A stretch of DNA of 64,000 nt from Brachypterus glaber (Eukaryota > Arthropoda > Insecta > Coleoptera > Kateretidae): the NCBI GenBank assembly GCA_958510825.1, contig OY294049.1, forward strand, positions 32,020,774 through 32,084,773. Direction: 5' to 3'. The position numbers and the translations under genes are program-made. Below are positions 9,911-21,537 of this stretch, one piece after another (within the stretch, counting starts at the first letter, position 1; each line of letters starts with the position of its first letter). The notes under the pieces were generated by a model that saw nothing but the letters and a program-made list of their open reading frames with translations, was not told the DNA's origin and searched no databases.

Positions 9911-12610
9911 ATAAATTAATAGCAAAAAAAACATTTTTAAGAACAAGCTTTTGTTTAAGTGCACTAATAAGAAAAAAATAAACTTTTAAGTAAATCAAAC
10001 CCATCATTTTGTTACATTATACAATTTTATATGATATAATGTAACAAAATGATGGGTTTTATTTACTTAAAAGTATATTTTCTTCTTTTTAGTGCACTTA
10101 AATAAAAGCTTGTCCTTAAAAATGTTTTTTACTATTAATTTATTTTTTTTTTAGTCGTCAAAATTTTGTAGGATAAAAACTTTTTTTTAAATAGGGGCGC
10201 CGAAATGCAAAGTTCGGCCCTGTGTATTATTCAATGCATATAAATCCTTACATGTATATTTGTTTAATATTGACTGACAGAAAATTTGATGACTAAAAAA
10301 AAAGGTCTCACATCTAATAAGGTGTGGGTAAAAAAAAAGGTTTTTTTTTTAATTTTAGGAGTGGGGAGGTTGGGGGTAAATTTTTTATAAAATTGTATTG
10401 TCATCAGAGATAAGCATGTGTACCGAATTTCAGCTCTCTATGTTTATTCTAAGTGGGTGAAACAGAGAGGGGGTAAACTTAGCCTTATACGTATATGGGG
10501 GGTGATGGGGGGATAAGGGGGAATGTAAAATTTATTTTAAAATTTTATTATTACTTGATGAGTATGTTTATGATTGACTGACAGAAATTTTGATGACTAA
10601 AAAAAAAGGTCTCACATCTAATAAGGTGTGGGTAAAAAAAGGTTTTTTTTTTAATTTTAGGAGTGGGGGGGTTGGGGGTAATTTTTTTATAAAATTGTAT
10701 TGTCATCAGAGATAAGCATGTGTACCGAATTTCAGCTCTCTACGTTTATTCTAAGTGGGTGAAACAGAGAGGGGGTAAACTTAGCCTTATACGTATATGG
10801 GGGGGTGATGGGGGGATAAGGGGGAATGTAAAATTTATTTATTTATCTCTGGATGAGTATGTAACTTAATTTTAGTTTTAAATTATGTCATGTGGGTAAA
10901 AAATGTATATTCTTTCAATTTTAGTGGTGGGGGGATGGGGGGGAAAATTTTTATATAATATTGTTTTGTTAACAGAGTTAAGCATGTGTACCAAATTTTA
11001 GCTTTCTAAGTATATTCTAAATAGGTGAAACACAGAGAATGGCTAACTTAGCCTCATAAGCGTATGGGGGGTGATGGGGAGAATCGGGGGGATGTAAAAT
11101 TTATTGTAAAATTTTACTATCACTAAATAAGTATCTAACCTAATTTTAGTTTTAAATTATCTTATGTGGGTAAAAAATGGATTTTTTAAATTTTAGTCGT
11201 CAAAATTTTGTAGGATATAACTTTTTTTAAATAGGGGCGCCGAAATGCAAAATTCGGCCCTGTGTATTATTCGGCAGACTAACATCTCTACTCTAAAATT
11301 CTCTACTCCCTAACATCCCTACTCCATAACATCCCTACTCCACAACAACTCTACTCCGTAACATCTCTACTCCATAACATATCTACTCCGTAACAACTCT
11401 ACTCCACACTATATGCACTTTATTAGCCACTTAATAATAAATGAGCAGTTCAAAGAACAAAGAATCTTCTTCTAGATTATTTTATTTTTTTCCTAGAAAA
11501 CGTTTATCTTTAAATGTAAATCTAGAACAATCATAAATGAATTATTCTAAAAGCAACAATGACCGCTTAACATGCACTAAGTAATTAATAAACTGAATTC
11601 ATTTTTGACAGCATGAAAAATATTCTTTTGAGTTAAGACAAGTGGCTAATCGAGTGTCTATTGTGTGGAGTAGGGTTGTTTTGGAGTAGAGATGTTATGG
11701 AGTAGAGATGTTACGGAGTAGAGTTGTTGTGGAGTAGGGATGTTAGGGAGTAGAGAAATTTAGAGTAGAGATGTTAGTCTGCCTATTATTCAATGTATAT
11801 TTGTTTATGATTGACTGACAGAAATTTTGATGACTAAAAAAAAAGGTCTCACATCTAATAAGGTGTGGGTAAAAAAAGGTTTTTTTTTTTTAATTTTAGG
11901 AGTGGGGGGGTTGGGGGTAATTTTTTTATAAAATTGTATTGTCATCAGAGATAAGCATGTGTACCGAATTTCAGCTCTCTACGTTTATTCTAAGTGGGTG
12001 AACAGGAGAGGGGGTAAACTTAGCCTTATACGTATATGGGGGGGGTGATGGGGGGATAAGGGGGAATGTAAAATTTATATTAAAATTTTACTATCTCTGG
12101 ATGAGTATGTAACTTAATTTTAGTTTTAAATTATGTCATGTGGGTAAAAAATGTATATTCTTTCAATTTTAGTGGTGGGGGGATGGGGGGGAAATTTTTA
12201 TATAATATTGTTTTGTTAACAGAGTTAAGCATGTGTACCAAATTTTAGCTTTCTAAGTATATTCTAAGTGGGTGAAACAGAGAGAATGGCTAACTTAGCC
12301 TTATACGCGTATGGGGGGTGATGGGGAGAATAGGGGGGTTGTAAAATTTATTGTAAAATTTTACTATCACTAAATAAGTATGAAACCTAATTTTAGTTTT
12401 AAATTATCTTATGTGGGTAAAAAATGGATTTTTTAAATTTTAGAGGTGGTTGGGGGATAAGTTTTATATAAAATTGTATTGTCAGCCAAGTTAAGCATGT
12501 GTACCAAATTTTAGCTTTATTCTAAGTGGTAGAAAAAGCCTTTGGAAGATTTGCCCTAAACAAATATACTAACAACAAACATTGTGAGTTAAATAAAAGC
12601 TTGTTTAATA
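9911..12610. repeat. Composite palindrome-plus-module element, expanded copy
   Basis: A near-perfect hairpin (9911-10142; AACATTTTTAAGAACAAGCT against its complement, tip ATATGATATA) is followed by the box TTTTGTAGGATA..ATAGGGGCGCCG (10153 and again about 11195). Then come three copies of a module beginning GATTGACTGACAG (10265, 10568, 11807). Interleaved with them are two copies of a related module beginning TAATTTTAGTTTTAAATTAT (10866, 12113), each with TAAGTGGGTGAA or a close variant. It ends ACAAACATTGTGAGTTAAAT and AAAAGCTTGTT. A 511 bp foldback interrupts one box copy. The short copy at 7513-8437 shows the unexpanded form. Confidence 0.8.
11273..11783. mobile_element. 511 bp foldback element with 15 bp minisatellite arms and 8 bp TSD
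   Basis: The ends are GGCAGACTAACATC and the exact complement GATGTTAGTCTGCC. Each arm (about 130 bp) is a run of degenerate 15 bp units of the type TAACATCTCTACTCC; the second arm carries the complement. The centre (about 11410-11660) is unrelated A+T-rich DNA with no ORF. The flanks are TATTATTC on both sides (11265-11272 and 11784-11791). The uninterrupted site, GTGTATTATTCAATGCAT, is visible in sister copies of the host repeat at about 7850 and 10225. An 8 bp duplication is typical of hAT-type transposition; the ends are not a hAT consensus that I recognise. Confidence 0.9.
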
Positions 12611-12635
12611 AAAAAAAGAATCGTTACCGGAAAAA

Positions 12636-13120
12636 AACCTTAAGGGAGCTACGCCACTCCAAGGTACCGTCTTGATTAGGGTTTTTATTAAATATCCCTA
12701 TAAGTTACAGTGTAATTATTAATTACAGCAACCATATTTTGCACACGCCCTAACATTAATAAAGACGATCTCCTATGTAATTCCTATTTGGTAACTTTAC
12801 CAACGAAGTGCGCGTACGACTCCCTAGTTAAAAATACATAAAAAAGTAACTTTATGTAAATTGCAGAAAAAATGTCATATTCTGAGGATAAAAAATATGA
12901 ACTAAAAAGTACTCCATGAAACATTTCTATTTGAGATGCAATTTCTTGAAAATGGTGGACTCACTGCGGTACACCGGTGTTACATAAAGAGTAACTTTTT
13001 TAAGCATTTTAAACTAAGGAATCCTATTTTATTAAGGAAATGTCAAAAAAGTCTGTAGACAAAAAAGTTTGAGGAAAAAAAGTGCCAACGCTTCCAATTC
13101 TGCATTCCTGTTTAAATATA
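12636..13120. repeat. Diverged arm related to the 5-6 kb foldback
   Basis: It has TTAAGGGAGCTACGCC and GGTTTTTATTAAATAT in the same order as the arm of the 5014-6197 foldback, and later AAAAAAGTTTGAGGAAAAAA as in the opposite arm, but is heavily diverged. No gene is visible to 13828; the segment 13440-13828 is T/A-rich with a C-rich end (TTACCCCCTTACCCCCAAT). Confidence 0.45.
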
Positions 13121-13828
13121 TTTGATATAAAACTAGATGGAACGTTGCAAGCACCCTGTCAAAACATCGGCACTATTGGGAAAACTAACAACATGCTATT
13201 AGAACAGGGTAGCATAACATAATTAGAATTTTACTACTACTCGTCATTGCACAAACTAAACTTGTATAATATTTATATTAAACTTTAGCTTTTCTTGTAC
13301 ACTTAATATATAATTAAAATTAATAATAAAAATATGTTTTTTTACTTGGATGCAAGTTGAACTTATTAATTTCAATTTTTGATTGATTTTAAAAACAAAT
13401 GAATGGAAGCTTAATATTTGTTTGGACTTTTGCCATCTAGTTTGCAAATTTCAAACTAGGTGTTTTGTTTGATTTTAAATTCTGTATCTTTAAAACATTA
13501 TATTCTAGCAAAAAACTGTATATAACATTTTTTATAGGGCTTAAAAAGAGCTTTTATTTAAAATATAATTTTTTGAAATCGGGTTATAAATATGTGAGAT
13601 ATGCTAAAAAAACTTTTTACTGCTTTAAACGCCAATATCTCGAAAACAATGAGTTTTAGGAAAACGTTGTTTATAACATTTTTTGACCAATTTAAAATTA
13701 TCTTTTATATAAGTGCTAAATTAACCAAATACAATTTAAACTACCTTAATTATAAACAAAAAACGCTAAAAATAGGAGTTTTACCCTATTTTTACCCCCT
13801 TACCCCCAATCGTTTACCCCCAAAATAT

Positions 13829-15934
13829 TGTAACGATATAAATCGTCACTTTGTAATATAGCAAGGGTTAATTAAACTATTCGTTTACTTACGTTATAAT
13901 TTATGTTTATTTTGTATATAAATAGTTACGTACGTACAGAACTATTTTGTATCTGGGACTATTTTGTAGCAGGAACTGAATTCTAACCATATAAGTTTCT
14001 ATTCCATAGTTCTACCTGAAAATAACATAAAGAAAACATAATTAGAATATGATTTTTAATAATAAAGAATCATATGACTTATTTCTCTATAATACATTTG
14101 TCTATGGACTTACCTGGTTTTTATATGTTTCAGAGTCTATTGAGGGTTGGATTTCACTGGCTTTCACCTGTAGCTTGTCTCTCCTGGAAAGTTTCGTATG
14201 CTTATTCCTTCGGGATAATCTAGAATTTGTTGAAAATAGTTTGCTGGAACTGCTCACTTAGATTCAGTATTTTGTTTATACTTAGTTCACAGGACACTTA
14301 GTATTCTGTTCGTATTTTTATTAGTTTTGCTGATAAACAATAAGTATTGTTTATATTTGTTTCTTAGAGTAATATTTTGAGGTTAGATATCACTAATACG
14401 GATTTATTAGGAAATATTCTTTTTGGTTATTATCTTTGATGTAGTTTCCGTTACCTTTATTAGGAATCCTATACGGTAAAACTGTAGTTGATAATGACTT
14501 GCATAGATGTCGCTAATAGTTCAGAAATAGGATTTAATTTACCTGAAGGGTTCATACCGGTGAATAAGGTCGATTTTCGTTCTTTCTTGAAGCAACTCTG
14601 TTACAATGGTGGTGTCATATTGACGAGTGTTTATTTTCTGTAATCATCGAAGTAATCCTTCATGTATTTTTATTTAAAGTTAGTGAAAATGAATATTTAA
14701 ACAATGCGGAAGATATTGTAACTGTTATTTTCTACAATTACGCATTTATAACGTTTCGATGGACATCGAAGACTTAGTATGACATGTAAGTTAAGTTTTT
14801 CTGTTTCTTAGAATATTTCTGAGATATAATTATTGTTTTAGCACCATTAATTAATTACCATTAACCACCATTAATTAATTAATTACCATTAATTAATTAC
14901 CATTTCTATACCATTAATATGGAATTACATTAATTTAAGTTGAAGTTTATTTTGGTATATTTGATATACAAGTTCTCCGCATGGAGTGATGTTCTGTTGG
15001 AACATGATTCTGTAATTTTTGGCATAGATAAATTCTATGTAATCGTCTAGCAGACAATTTTATATTGGACATAATTTTCAAAAGTATATTTTATCCCGGA
15101 CAACATTTTCAATAATACATTTTATCCTGGAAGGTGATTTTTCCAAAGTAGATGGGACAGCCTATATTTTTTTTCTTTCATTTGAGAAATGAATTCATCA
15201 GCATAGGGGAGACTTGTACAGATGGAGGCGATGGAATTCATACCTCATGGATTTTGCAGAAACCAGCTAAGTACTCATTCTGAAAACTTTTGAAAGCAAT
15301 ATTTCATATTTTTAAATTCTTTTATTTCAATATTCTTATAACTGTAAACTTTATCAGATCTGATATAGTATTGTTTAATACTATATGCCCTTCTGGCTTT
15401 TGTTCATTTTTAGGTACTTATTTTTTTTAAAACATTTAATCTCATTTATTAATTATTAAATATCATACTTTTGATTAAATGATTTCTAATTTAAGCATGA
15501 CTTTTATACACTGCAAGAAATGATTGCTGTTTACATACATTTCTTGGTGCTTGCTGAACTTCATGTTTTCTTTATACATTTAAGTCGAATGATTTCTGAA
15601 TTTAGTAATTTTTATTAAGATTTCTTTAATTATATCTTAATATAATTACACATATTTTTTTAGATATATTAATACATTACTTGATGTGCTTTCATTAAGT
15701 TTATTTATAATAAATTTCTCAAATGAATTATCTTATTTTATTTAAGAGTTATATTTTCTCAAACTGAAAAGCTTAAGTATTTACACTAGGTTGTTACTTA
15801 CCTAAAGGAGTAAAAGCTAAAGTAACTGGCGCCCCTAACAACATTAATCAATTCTTTCTATTTTTCCCTTGCCCATACCCATTGCTCCGCTGTCAAAACT
15901 AGCCGTTGGCAGTGAACGTATTAATTACGGTACA
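13829..15934 (+). repeat. 5' LTR
   Basis: It has TG..CA ends and is 2,106 bp, unusually long for a gypsy-type element. It contains an ATTAATTA-rich palindromic tract (about 14848-14905) and ends with a C-rich tail. The 70-codon frame at 14049 is present in both LTRs with no recognisable domain and I do not treat it as a gene. Confidence 0.95.
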
Positions 15935-15941
15935 CTAATAT

Positions 15942-15959
15942 TGGCGCCCAAGAACGTGG
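15942..15959 (+). promoter_or_regulatory. Primer-binding site
   Basis: TGGCGCCCAAGAACGTGG starts 7 bases after the 5' LTR, where the tRNA primer site of an LTR element is expected. The TGGCGCCC start matches the 3' end of a lysine-type tRNA (complement of GGGCGCCA). The specific tRNA was not verified. Confidence 0.65.
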
Positions 15960-15998
15960 TATTTGGATAGATAGAACACTTGTTTTTTTTAATTTTAC

Positions 15999-16053
15999 TC
16001 TATTTTTCCCTTGCCCATACCCATTGCTCCGCTGTCAAAACTAGCCGTTGGCA
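15999..16053 (+). repeat. 55 bp copy of the LTR tail inside the internal region
   Basis: A direct copy of bases 15857-15911 of the 5' LTR (from TCTATTTTTCCCTTGCCC to AGCCGTTGGCA) lies between the primer-binding region and the remnant of pol. It marks the deletion junction and suggests template switching during reverse transcription or unequal recombination. Confidence 0.85.
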
Positions 16054-16061
16054 ATTAATTA

Positions 16062-16875
16062 AATGTAGTAGCTGATGGGTTATCCAGAGCTTTTGATAGA
16101 ATAGAACCAGAAAAATCAATTTTTCCAGATGTAAATTTAATTAATTTTAATGAAAGAAAAGAGTCCAAATTCATATCCGCAATTTAAAGTTATTGATGAT
16201 AATATTTATAAGTTCATACCGACCAAGACAAAAGTAAAAAGTAATATTATAGAGTGGAAATTGTTAGTGCCTCAAAAATGTCGTAAACAAGTACTAAAAG
16301 AATGTCATGACGATGTATTAGCTTCTCATATGGGATTTTTTAAAACTTTTCATAGAATTTCAGAAACATATTTTTGGCCAAAAATGCGTAAAGATATTTT
16401 AAAGTATGTAAGATGTTGTAATATTTGTCAATCACAAAAAGTTAGTAATTCTGCACGTTTTGGATTGATGGGTCGTGAAAAAGAAGTAAATTATCCGTGG
16501 CAAGTTATTTCATGCGATTTGCAGGGACCATTTCCCAGAAGTTCTAAAGGTTTTTGTTATCTTTTAGTTGTGTCAGACTGGTTTACAAAGTATACATTAT
16601 TACATCCTTTAAAGGAAGCTACTGCAAATGCAATATGTAAATTCATTGAGAATGAAGTTTTTTTAGTTTACGGAGTCTGTCAATTTTTAATTGTCGATAA
16701 TGGAAAACAATTTGCTGGTAAAGTTTTTAAAAAATTAGCAGATGAATATAATGTACAGAAAATTTGGTTTAATGCACTTTACCATAGTCAAAATAATCCG
16801 ACGGAAAGGCAACATCGCACAATTTCTACTGCTATAAGATCATATATAAAAGATAATCAAAAAGAATGGTGTTAA
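16062..16875 (+). pseudogene. pol remnant: RNase H end and integrase zinc/catalytic domains
   Basis: The frame opens at 16062 with NVVADGLSRAFDRIEP, the hallmark 'VVAD.LSR' end of the RT/RNase H region of gypsy elements, then loses frame around 16150-16185. The main open frame (16150-16875, 241 residues) carries the integrase HHCC zinc site (H53, H60, C90, C93, with FWPKMRKDI between) and the DDE catalytic triad: D123 in SCDLQGPF, D183 in IVDNGKQF and E219 in NPTERQHR, a D,D(35)E spacing. The enzyme would normally join element cDNA to host DNA in the nucleus. The frame ends at a TAA, and the part linking the core to the C-terminal domain is missing, so this copy cannot make a normal protein. 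Confidence 0.9.
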
Positions 16876-16876
16876 A

Positions 16877-17236
16877 TTAGAACCTTGTGACAGAGACTCG
16901 TATAGCCAAGACTTGGGAAATCTTAAAGAGATTTTTGTTGATGTAAAGAAATATTTACATGAAGCTTATGAACGAAATAAGCGTACTTATGATTTGCGCA
17001 AGCGTGAAGTAAATTTTGAGATAGGTGAAAAAGTTTGGAGACGAAACAAAGTACTCTCAGATGCTAGTAAAAGTTTTGCTGCAAAACTTGCTCCAAAGTA
17101 CATACTTTGCAAAGTTGTTGCGAAAAAGTCAAAGTTAGTGTATATTTTGGAAAATGCAGATGGTCATAGAGGCGACTGGCATGTTAAAGATCTAAAGAAA
17201 TATTTTGGATCAAATAGTGACATTTCAGTTGGCTAG
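16877..17236 (+). pseudogene. pol remnant: integrase C-terminal domain
   Basis: After a stop and a deletion of several dozen expected residues, a second frame (ATG at 16913, but open before it) encodes the integrase C-terminal part. It has a helical stretch with YERNKRTYDLRKREVNF, then GEKVWRRNKVLSDASKSF, AAKLAPKYILCKVV and WHVKDLKKYF. This matches the barrel-like C-terminal domain of gypsy integrases ('F..GD.VW..N..LS......AKL.PK..GP..V') with the usual 'WHVKDLK' end. It overlaps nothing else and is followed by about 500 bp of non-coding DNA before the polypurine tract. It is separated from the core by frame loss, so it is scored as a remnant. Confidence 0.85.
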
Positions 17237-17735
17237 CTTTTATTAAATAAGAATATATTCTTAGTATCATTCGGAATGATATTTAAAAAATATCAATGTA
17301 TTGAAAATATTTAAAGGGTACCCAAAACTTTTGTATATAGTAAAAAAATATATAAATATATTTTTTGTAGAAGAGAATTCTGGTGCACACAGTCAAGTCT
17401 TATTTCTATTTTTTTTATCTTGATAAAACTTAGCTAAAAAGAAAAAACAAAATTAATTATGACAATTACCTGATTATGACAATTACCTGTTTATGACACA
17501 CACCGATAAAGTCCCAAAATTATGTTCTACATAAGAGTAGGCGAATGATACACGTAGTTATCAAGCTTAGCTATTGTTAATTATCAAGTAGTATTTCAAA
17601 TGATTTACATAAAGTATTGTATTTTTTGTTGATTTATTAAATAAAATATAGTATATATTTTAGCTATTTAAGTTAAATAGTTATAGAGTTTGGTATAAAA
17701 ATATTTTTTGTATATTAAATATTTTTATTATTTTT

Positions 17736-17743
17736 GGAGGGGG
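17736..17743 (+). promoter_or_regulatory. Polypurine tract
   Basis: GGAGGGGG lies 4 bases before the 3' LTR (CATG between), in the position where plus-strand DNA synthesis of an LTR element is primed. Confidence 0.7.
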
Positions 17744-17747
17744 CATG

Positions 17748-19853
17748 TGTAACGATATAAATCGTCACTTTGTAATATAGCAAGGGTTAATTAAACTATT
17801 CGTTTACTTACGTTATAATTTATGTTTATTTTGTATATAAATAGTTACGTACGTACAGAACTATTTTGTATCTGGGACTATTTTGTAGCAGGAACTGAAT
17901 TCTAACCATATAAGTCTCTATTCCATAGTTCTACCTGAAAATAACATAAAGAAAACATAATTAGAATATGATTTTTAATAATAAAGAATCATATGACTTA
18001 TTTCTCTATAATACATTTGTCTATGGACTTACCTGGTTTTTATATGTTTCAGAGTCTATTGAGGGTTGGATTTCACTGGCTTTCACCTGTAGCTTGTCTC
18101 TCCTGGAAAGTTTCGTATGCTTATTCCTTCGGGATAATCTAGAATTTGTTGAAAATAGTTTGCTGGAACTGCTCACTTAGATTCAGTATTTTGTTTATAC
18201 TTAGTTCACAGGACACTTAGTATTCTGTTCGTATTTTTATTAGTTTTGCTGATAAACAATAAGTATTGTTTATATTTGTTTCTTAGAGTAATATTTTGAG
18301 GTTAGATATCACTAATACGGATTTATTAGGAAATATTCTTTTTGGTTATTATCTTTGATGTAGTTTCCGTTACCTTTATTAGGAATCCTATACGGTAAAA
18401 CTGTAGTTGATAATGACTTGCATAGATGTCGCTAATAGTTCAGAAATAGGATTTAATTTACCTGAAGGGTTCATACCGGTGAATAAGGTCGATTTTCGTT
18501 CTTTCTTGAAGCAACTCTGTTACAATGGTGGTGTCATATTGACGAGTGTTTATTTTCTGTAATCATCGAAGTAATCCTTCATGTATTTTTATTTAAAGTT
18601 AGTGAAAATGAATATTTAAACAATGCGGAAGATATTGTAACTGTTATTTTCTACAATTACGCATTTATAACGTTTCGATGGACATCGAAGACTTAGTATG
18701 ACATGTAAGTTAAGTTTTTCTGTTTCTTAGAATATTTCTGAGATATAATTATTGTTTTAGCACCATTAATTAATTACCATTAACCACCATTAATTAATTA
18801 ATTACCATTAATTAATTACCATTTCTATACCATTAATATGGAATTACATTAATTTAAGTTGAAGTTTATTTTGGTATATTTGATATACAAGTTCTCCGCA
18901 TGGAGTGATGTTCTGTTGGAACATGGTTCTGTAATTTTCGGCATAGATAAATTCTATGTAATCGTCTAGCAGACAATTTTATATTGGACATAATTTTCAA
19001 AAGTATATTTTATCCCGGACAACATTTTCAATAATACATTTTATCCTGGAAGGTGATTTTTCCAAAGTAGATGGGACAGCCTATATTTTTTTTCTTTCAT
19101 TTGAGAAATGAATTCATCAGCATAGGGGAGACTTGTACAGATGGAGACGATGGAATTCATACCTCATGGATTTTGCAGAAACCAGCTAAGTACTCATTCT
19201 GAAAACTTTTGAAAGCAATATTTCATATTTTTAAATTCTTTTATTTCAATATTCTTATAACTGTAAACTTTATCAGATCTGATATAGTATTGTTTAATAC
19301 TATATGCCCTTCTGGCTTTTGTTCATTTTTAGGTACTTATTTTTTTTAAAACCTTTAATCTCATTTATTAATTATTAAATATCATACTTTTGATTAAATG
19401 ATTTCTAATTTAAGCATGACTTTTATACACTGCAAGAAATGATTGCTGTTTACATACATTTCTTGGTGCTTGCTGAACTTCATGTTTTCTTTATACATTT
19501 AAGTCGAATGATTTCTGAATTTAGTAATTTTTATTAAGATTTCTTTAATTATATCTTAATATAATTACACATATTTTTTTAGATATATTAATACATTACT
19601 TGATGTGCTTTCATTAAGTTTATTTATAATAAATTTCTCAAATGAATTATCTTATTTTATTTAAGAGTTATATTTTCTCAAACTGAAAAGCTTAAGTATT
19701 TACACTAGGTTGTTACTTACCTAAAGGAGTAAAAGCTAAAGTAACTGGCGCCCCTAACAACATTAATCAATTCTTTCTATTTTTCCCTTGCCCATACCCA
19801 TTGCTCCGCTGTCAAAACTAGCCGTTGGCAGTGAACGTATTAATTACGGTACA
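17748..19853 (+). repeat. 3' LTR
   Basis: It is 2,106 bp and colinear with the 5' LTR at a constant offset of 3,919 bases, with five substitutions noticed. It is followed by the second ATAT target copy. Confidence 0.95.
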
Positions 19854-19989
19854 ATATAATCAGCTCTTCGGAATACGATAAGAAACAATATGCAAAAAAC
19901 CGCGATATCTCATGTAGAAATGGAGTTAGAGTTTACACCCAGACAGACAGACGGACGCAAATTTTTTTTTTACTGATTTCGACTCACAA

Positions 19990-20327
19990 TGGTCTAAAAC
20001 GTCGAGTAATGTGAAAAAAACGTGGTCAAAGATTTTGACTTTTCGGAGAAGATTTCAATACATCGGCACTCTTAGTAGCACTAAGTGCCGATGTAATACA
20101 CAGAATAACTGGCAATTTATGGCATAAGCTTAATTTTATTGATCTAGTTCCGGAGATATTTAATAAAAATCTTATTTTAGACCGACACTTTGGAGGGCCG
20201 TAGCTGCCCAAGTAGAGTTTATTTTCGGACTTAGATCTACCTTTATAGAAAACTTTTTTTTGTATGTATTAAGATGTAGAATGATGCCTTAAAAATTACT
20301 TCCATTTTTAAAACACCCTGTATAGTA
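19990..20327. repeat. Diverged half-copy of a foldback family
   Basis: It contains a small hairpin (ACATCGGCACT / AGTGCCGATGT, 20059-20093), the inverted GGGCCGTAGCTGCCC box, ATTTAATAAAAATC and TTTTTGTATGTATTAAGATG, and ends AAAACACCCTGTATAG. This parallels the right arm of the 5014-6197 foldback. Confidence 0.5.
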
Positions 20328-21537
20328 GCCTTTGCCAAATCCTATTGTTTGTTAAAACAGTTATCGGGTATTAGTAGGTATTATTCGTTTTTCATTTACA
20401 GCATTTGCATTGAAAATTTTATGAACTTTTTTTGTTTTTATTTCTTTTTTAATTGCCATTGGCAAGATTGGATTGGAAAAATGATGTTTAGACAATTTAA
20501 TGTTTTTATTATTGAATTCTAATTTTTATGGTTAATCTACATTTATTTAAGGCGCCGCTTCTATTTTTTTTTCGACTCAGTTCATAATTTTTAAACGTTT
20601 ACAACATTTTCGTGAAAATTAATTTTTAGGTTTTTTGAGGACGCTGAAACTGAAGCTGACAGTAAAAACCCCAGGGGGGGACGGCAATATTTTTTTAATG
20701 TTTCTAACTTGAATTATAAGATAATTTTGTTCTGGAATATTAAAAATGTTACAGAATGAGTTTTCTTGCATTTGATGCACGGGAATAATTTTAAAGCAAA
20801 ATGCTTTTGATACAGCAAAACAAAATGGTCAATAAGTCAAACTGAGCAAGCCCATAAATACCAACATGGAAATTACCTAGGGATATTTTTTCTTTCTGTT
20901 ACTGTCAAATCAAACTGGTTTTGTATGCATAAATATTAGGAGCGCTTATGTGCAGCTCTTTATGCTGCATTTTGATAAACTGCGCATGCGCACGCGCATG
21001 CGCTGACCGTTTTTCAATATGTTATTTTAAATAAAAAACATTTTTTTACAAAAAAAAAAACACCAAACAGACGCCAAACCAACGTTAACGTAAACCATTA
21101 CTAACCCTCATAAAAAAAAAGTTCAAACCAAGAAAAATCCAAAACAAACTCCTGCACAGAGAGCTGCGATTAGGCGCCTGTATAAATATTATTTAATAAT
21201 ATCGAAATGGTGTAGATGCGTAAACAAAATACAAAAAATTCTAAATTTTAAAAATATCAAAAAATTCATATCACAAAATCTAGATTTGATAGAAAAACGA
21301 CAAATCGGTAGAGATTCAGCGCATTAAAATCTTTATATTCTTGATAATTCTTTGGAAGGAGGATTTGATTGCAGAACACTGTTATACTTTGTAAGCAAAA
21401 ATAGAGGTCCGTCTGACGCTATATATTTTATAAAAAAAACACACGTCAGCTTTGATCTTTGTTTCATACCTTTTGTCCGGTTTTGTTTACTTTCAAACGA
21501 GCGGTATAAGTTTTTACTCCAACCTATTTATACATAC
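20328..21537. other. Intron sequence with a doubled GCGCATGCGC motif
   Basis: It is mostly A+T-rich. At 20981-21003 there are two overlapping copies of the palindrome GCGCATGCGC (TGCGCATGCGCA then CGCGCATGCGC), the type of site bound by NRF-1/Erect-wing factors in animals. No exon is evident between it and 21538. Confidence 0.4.

Larger units (their letters stand above)
13829..19853 (+). mobile_element. Ty3/gypsy-type LTR retrotransposon, internally deleted
   Basis: Two LTRs of 2,106 bp start TGTAACGATA and end TTACGGTACA (TG...CA), and the whole is flanked by ATAT on both sides (13825-13828 and 19854-19857). A primer-binding-type site follows the 5' LTR and a purine tract precedes the 3' LTR. 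The internal region is only 1,813 bp and holds the last residues of an RNase H-type region plus a damaged integrase; gag, protease, reverse transcriptase and most of RNase H are gone. The LTRs are colinear without indels, and by eye I found five substitutions (13999, 15007, 15020, 15228 and near 15433), about 0.2 percent, so the insertion is recent. It lies antisense inside the intron of the SV2-like gene. Confidence 0.95.
9811..21537 (-). other. 11.7 kb intron of the SV2-like gene, filled with repeats
   Basis: This is inferred from matching phase-1 splice sites at both ends: donor GTATGT at 21537 downward and acceptor TTTCTAG at 9814-9811. It contains the expanded composite repeat, a 511 bp foldback, diverged foldback arms and the complete gypsy-type LTR element, the latter in antisense orientation to the gene. 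Confidence 0.75.

Noticed and set aside
14049..14261. 70-codon frame present identically in both LTRs (14049 and 17968)
   Set aside because: Identity is explained by the two LTRs being copies; no domain, short, no codon bias visible.
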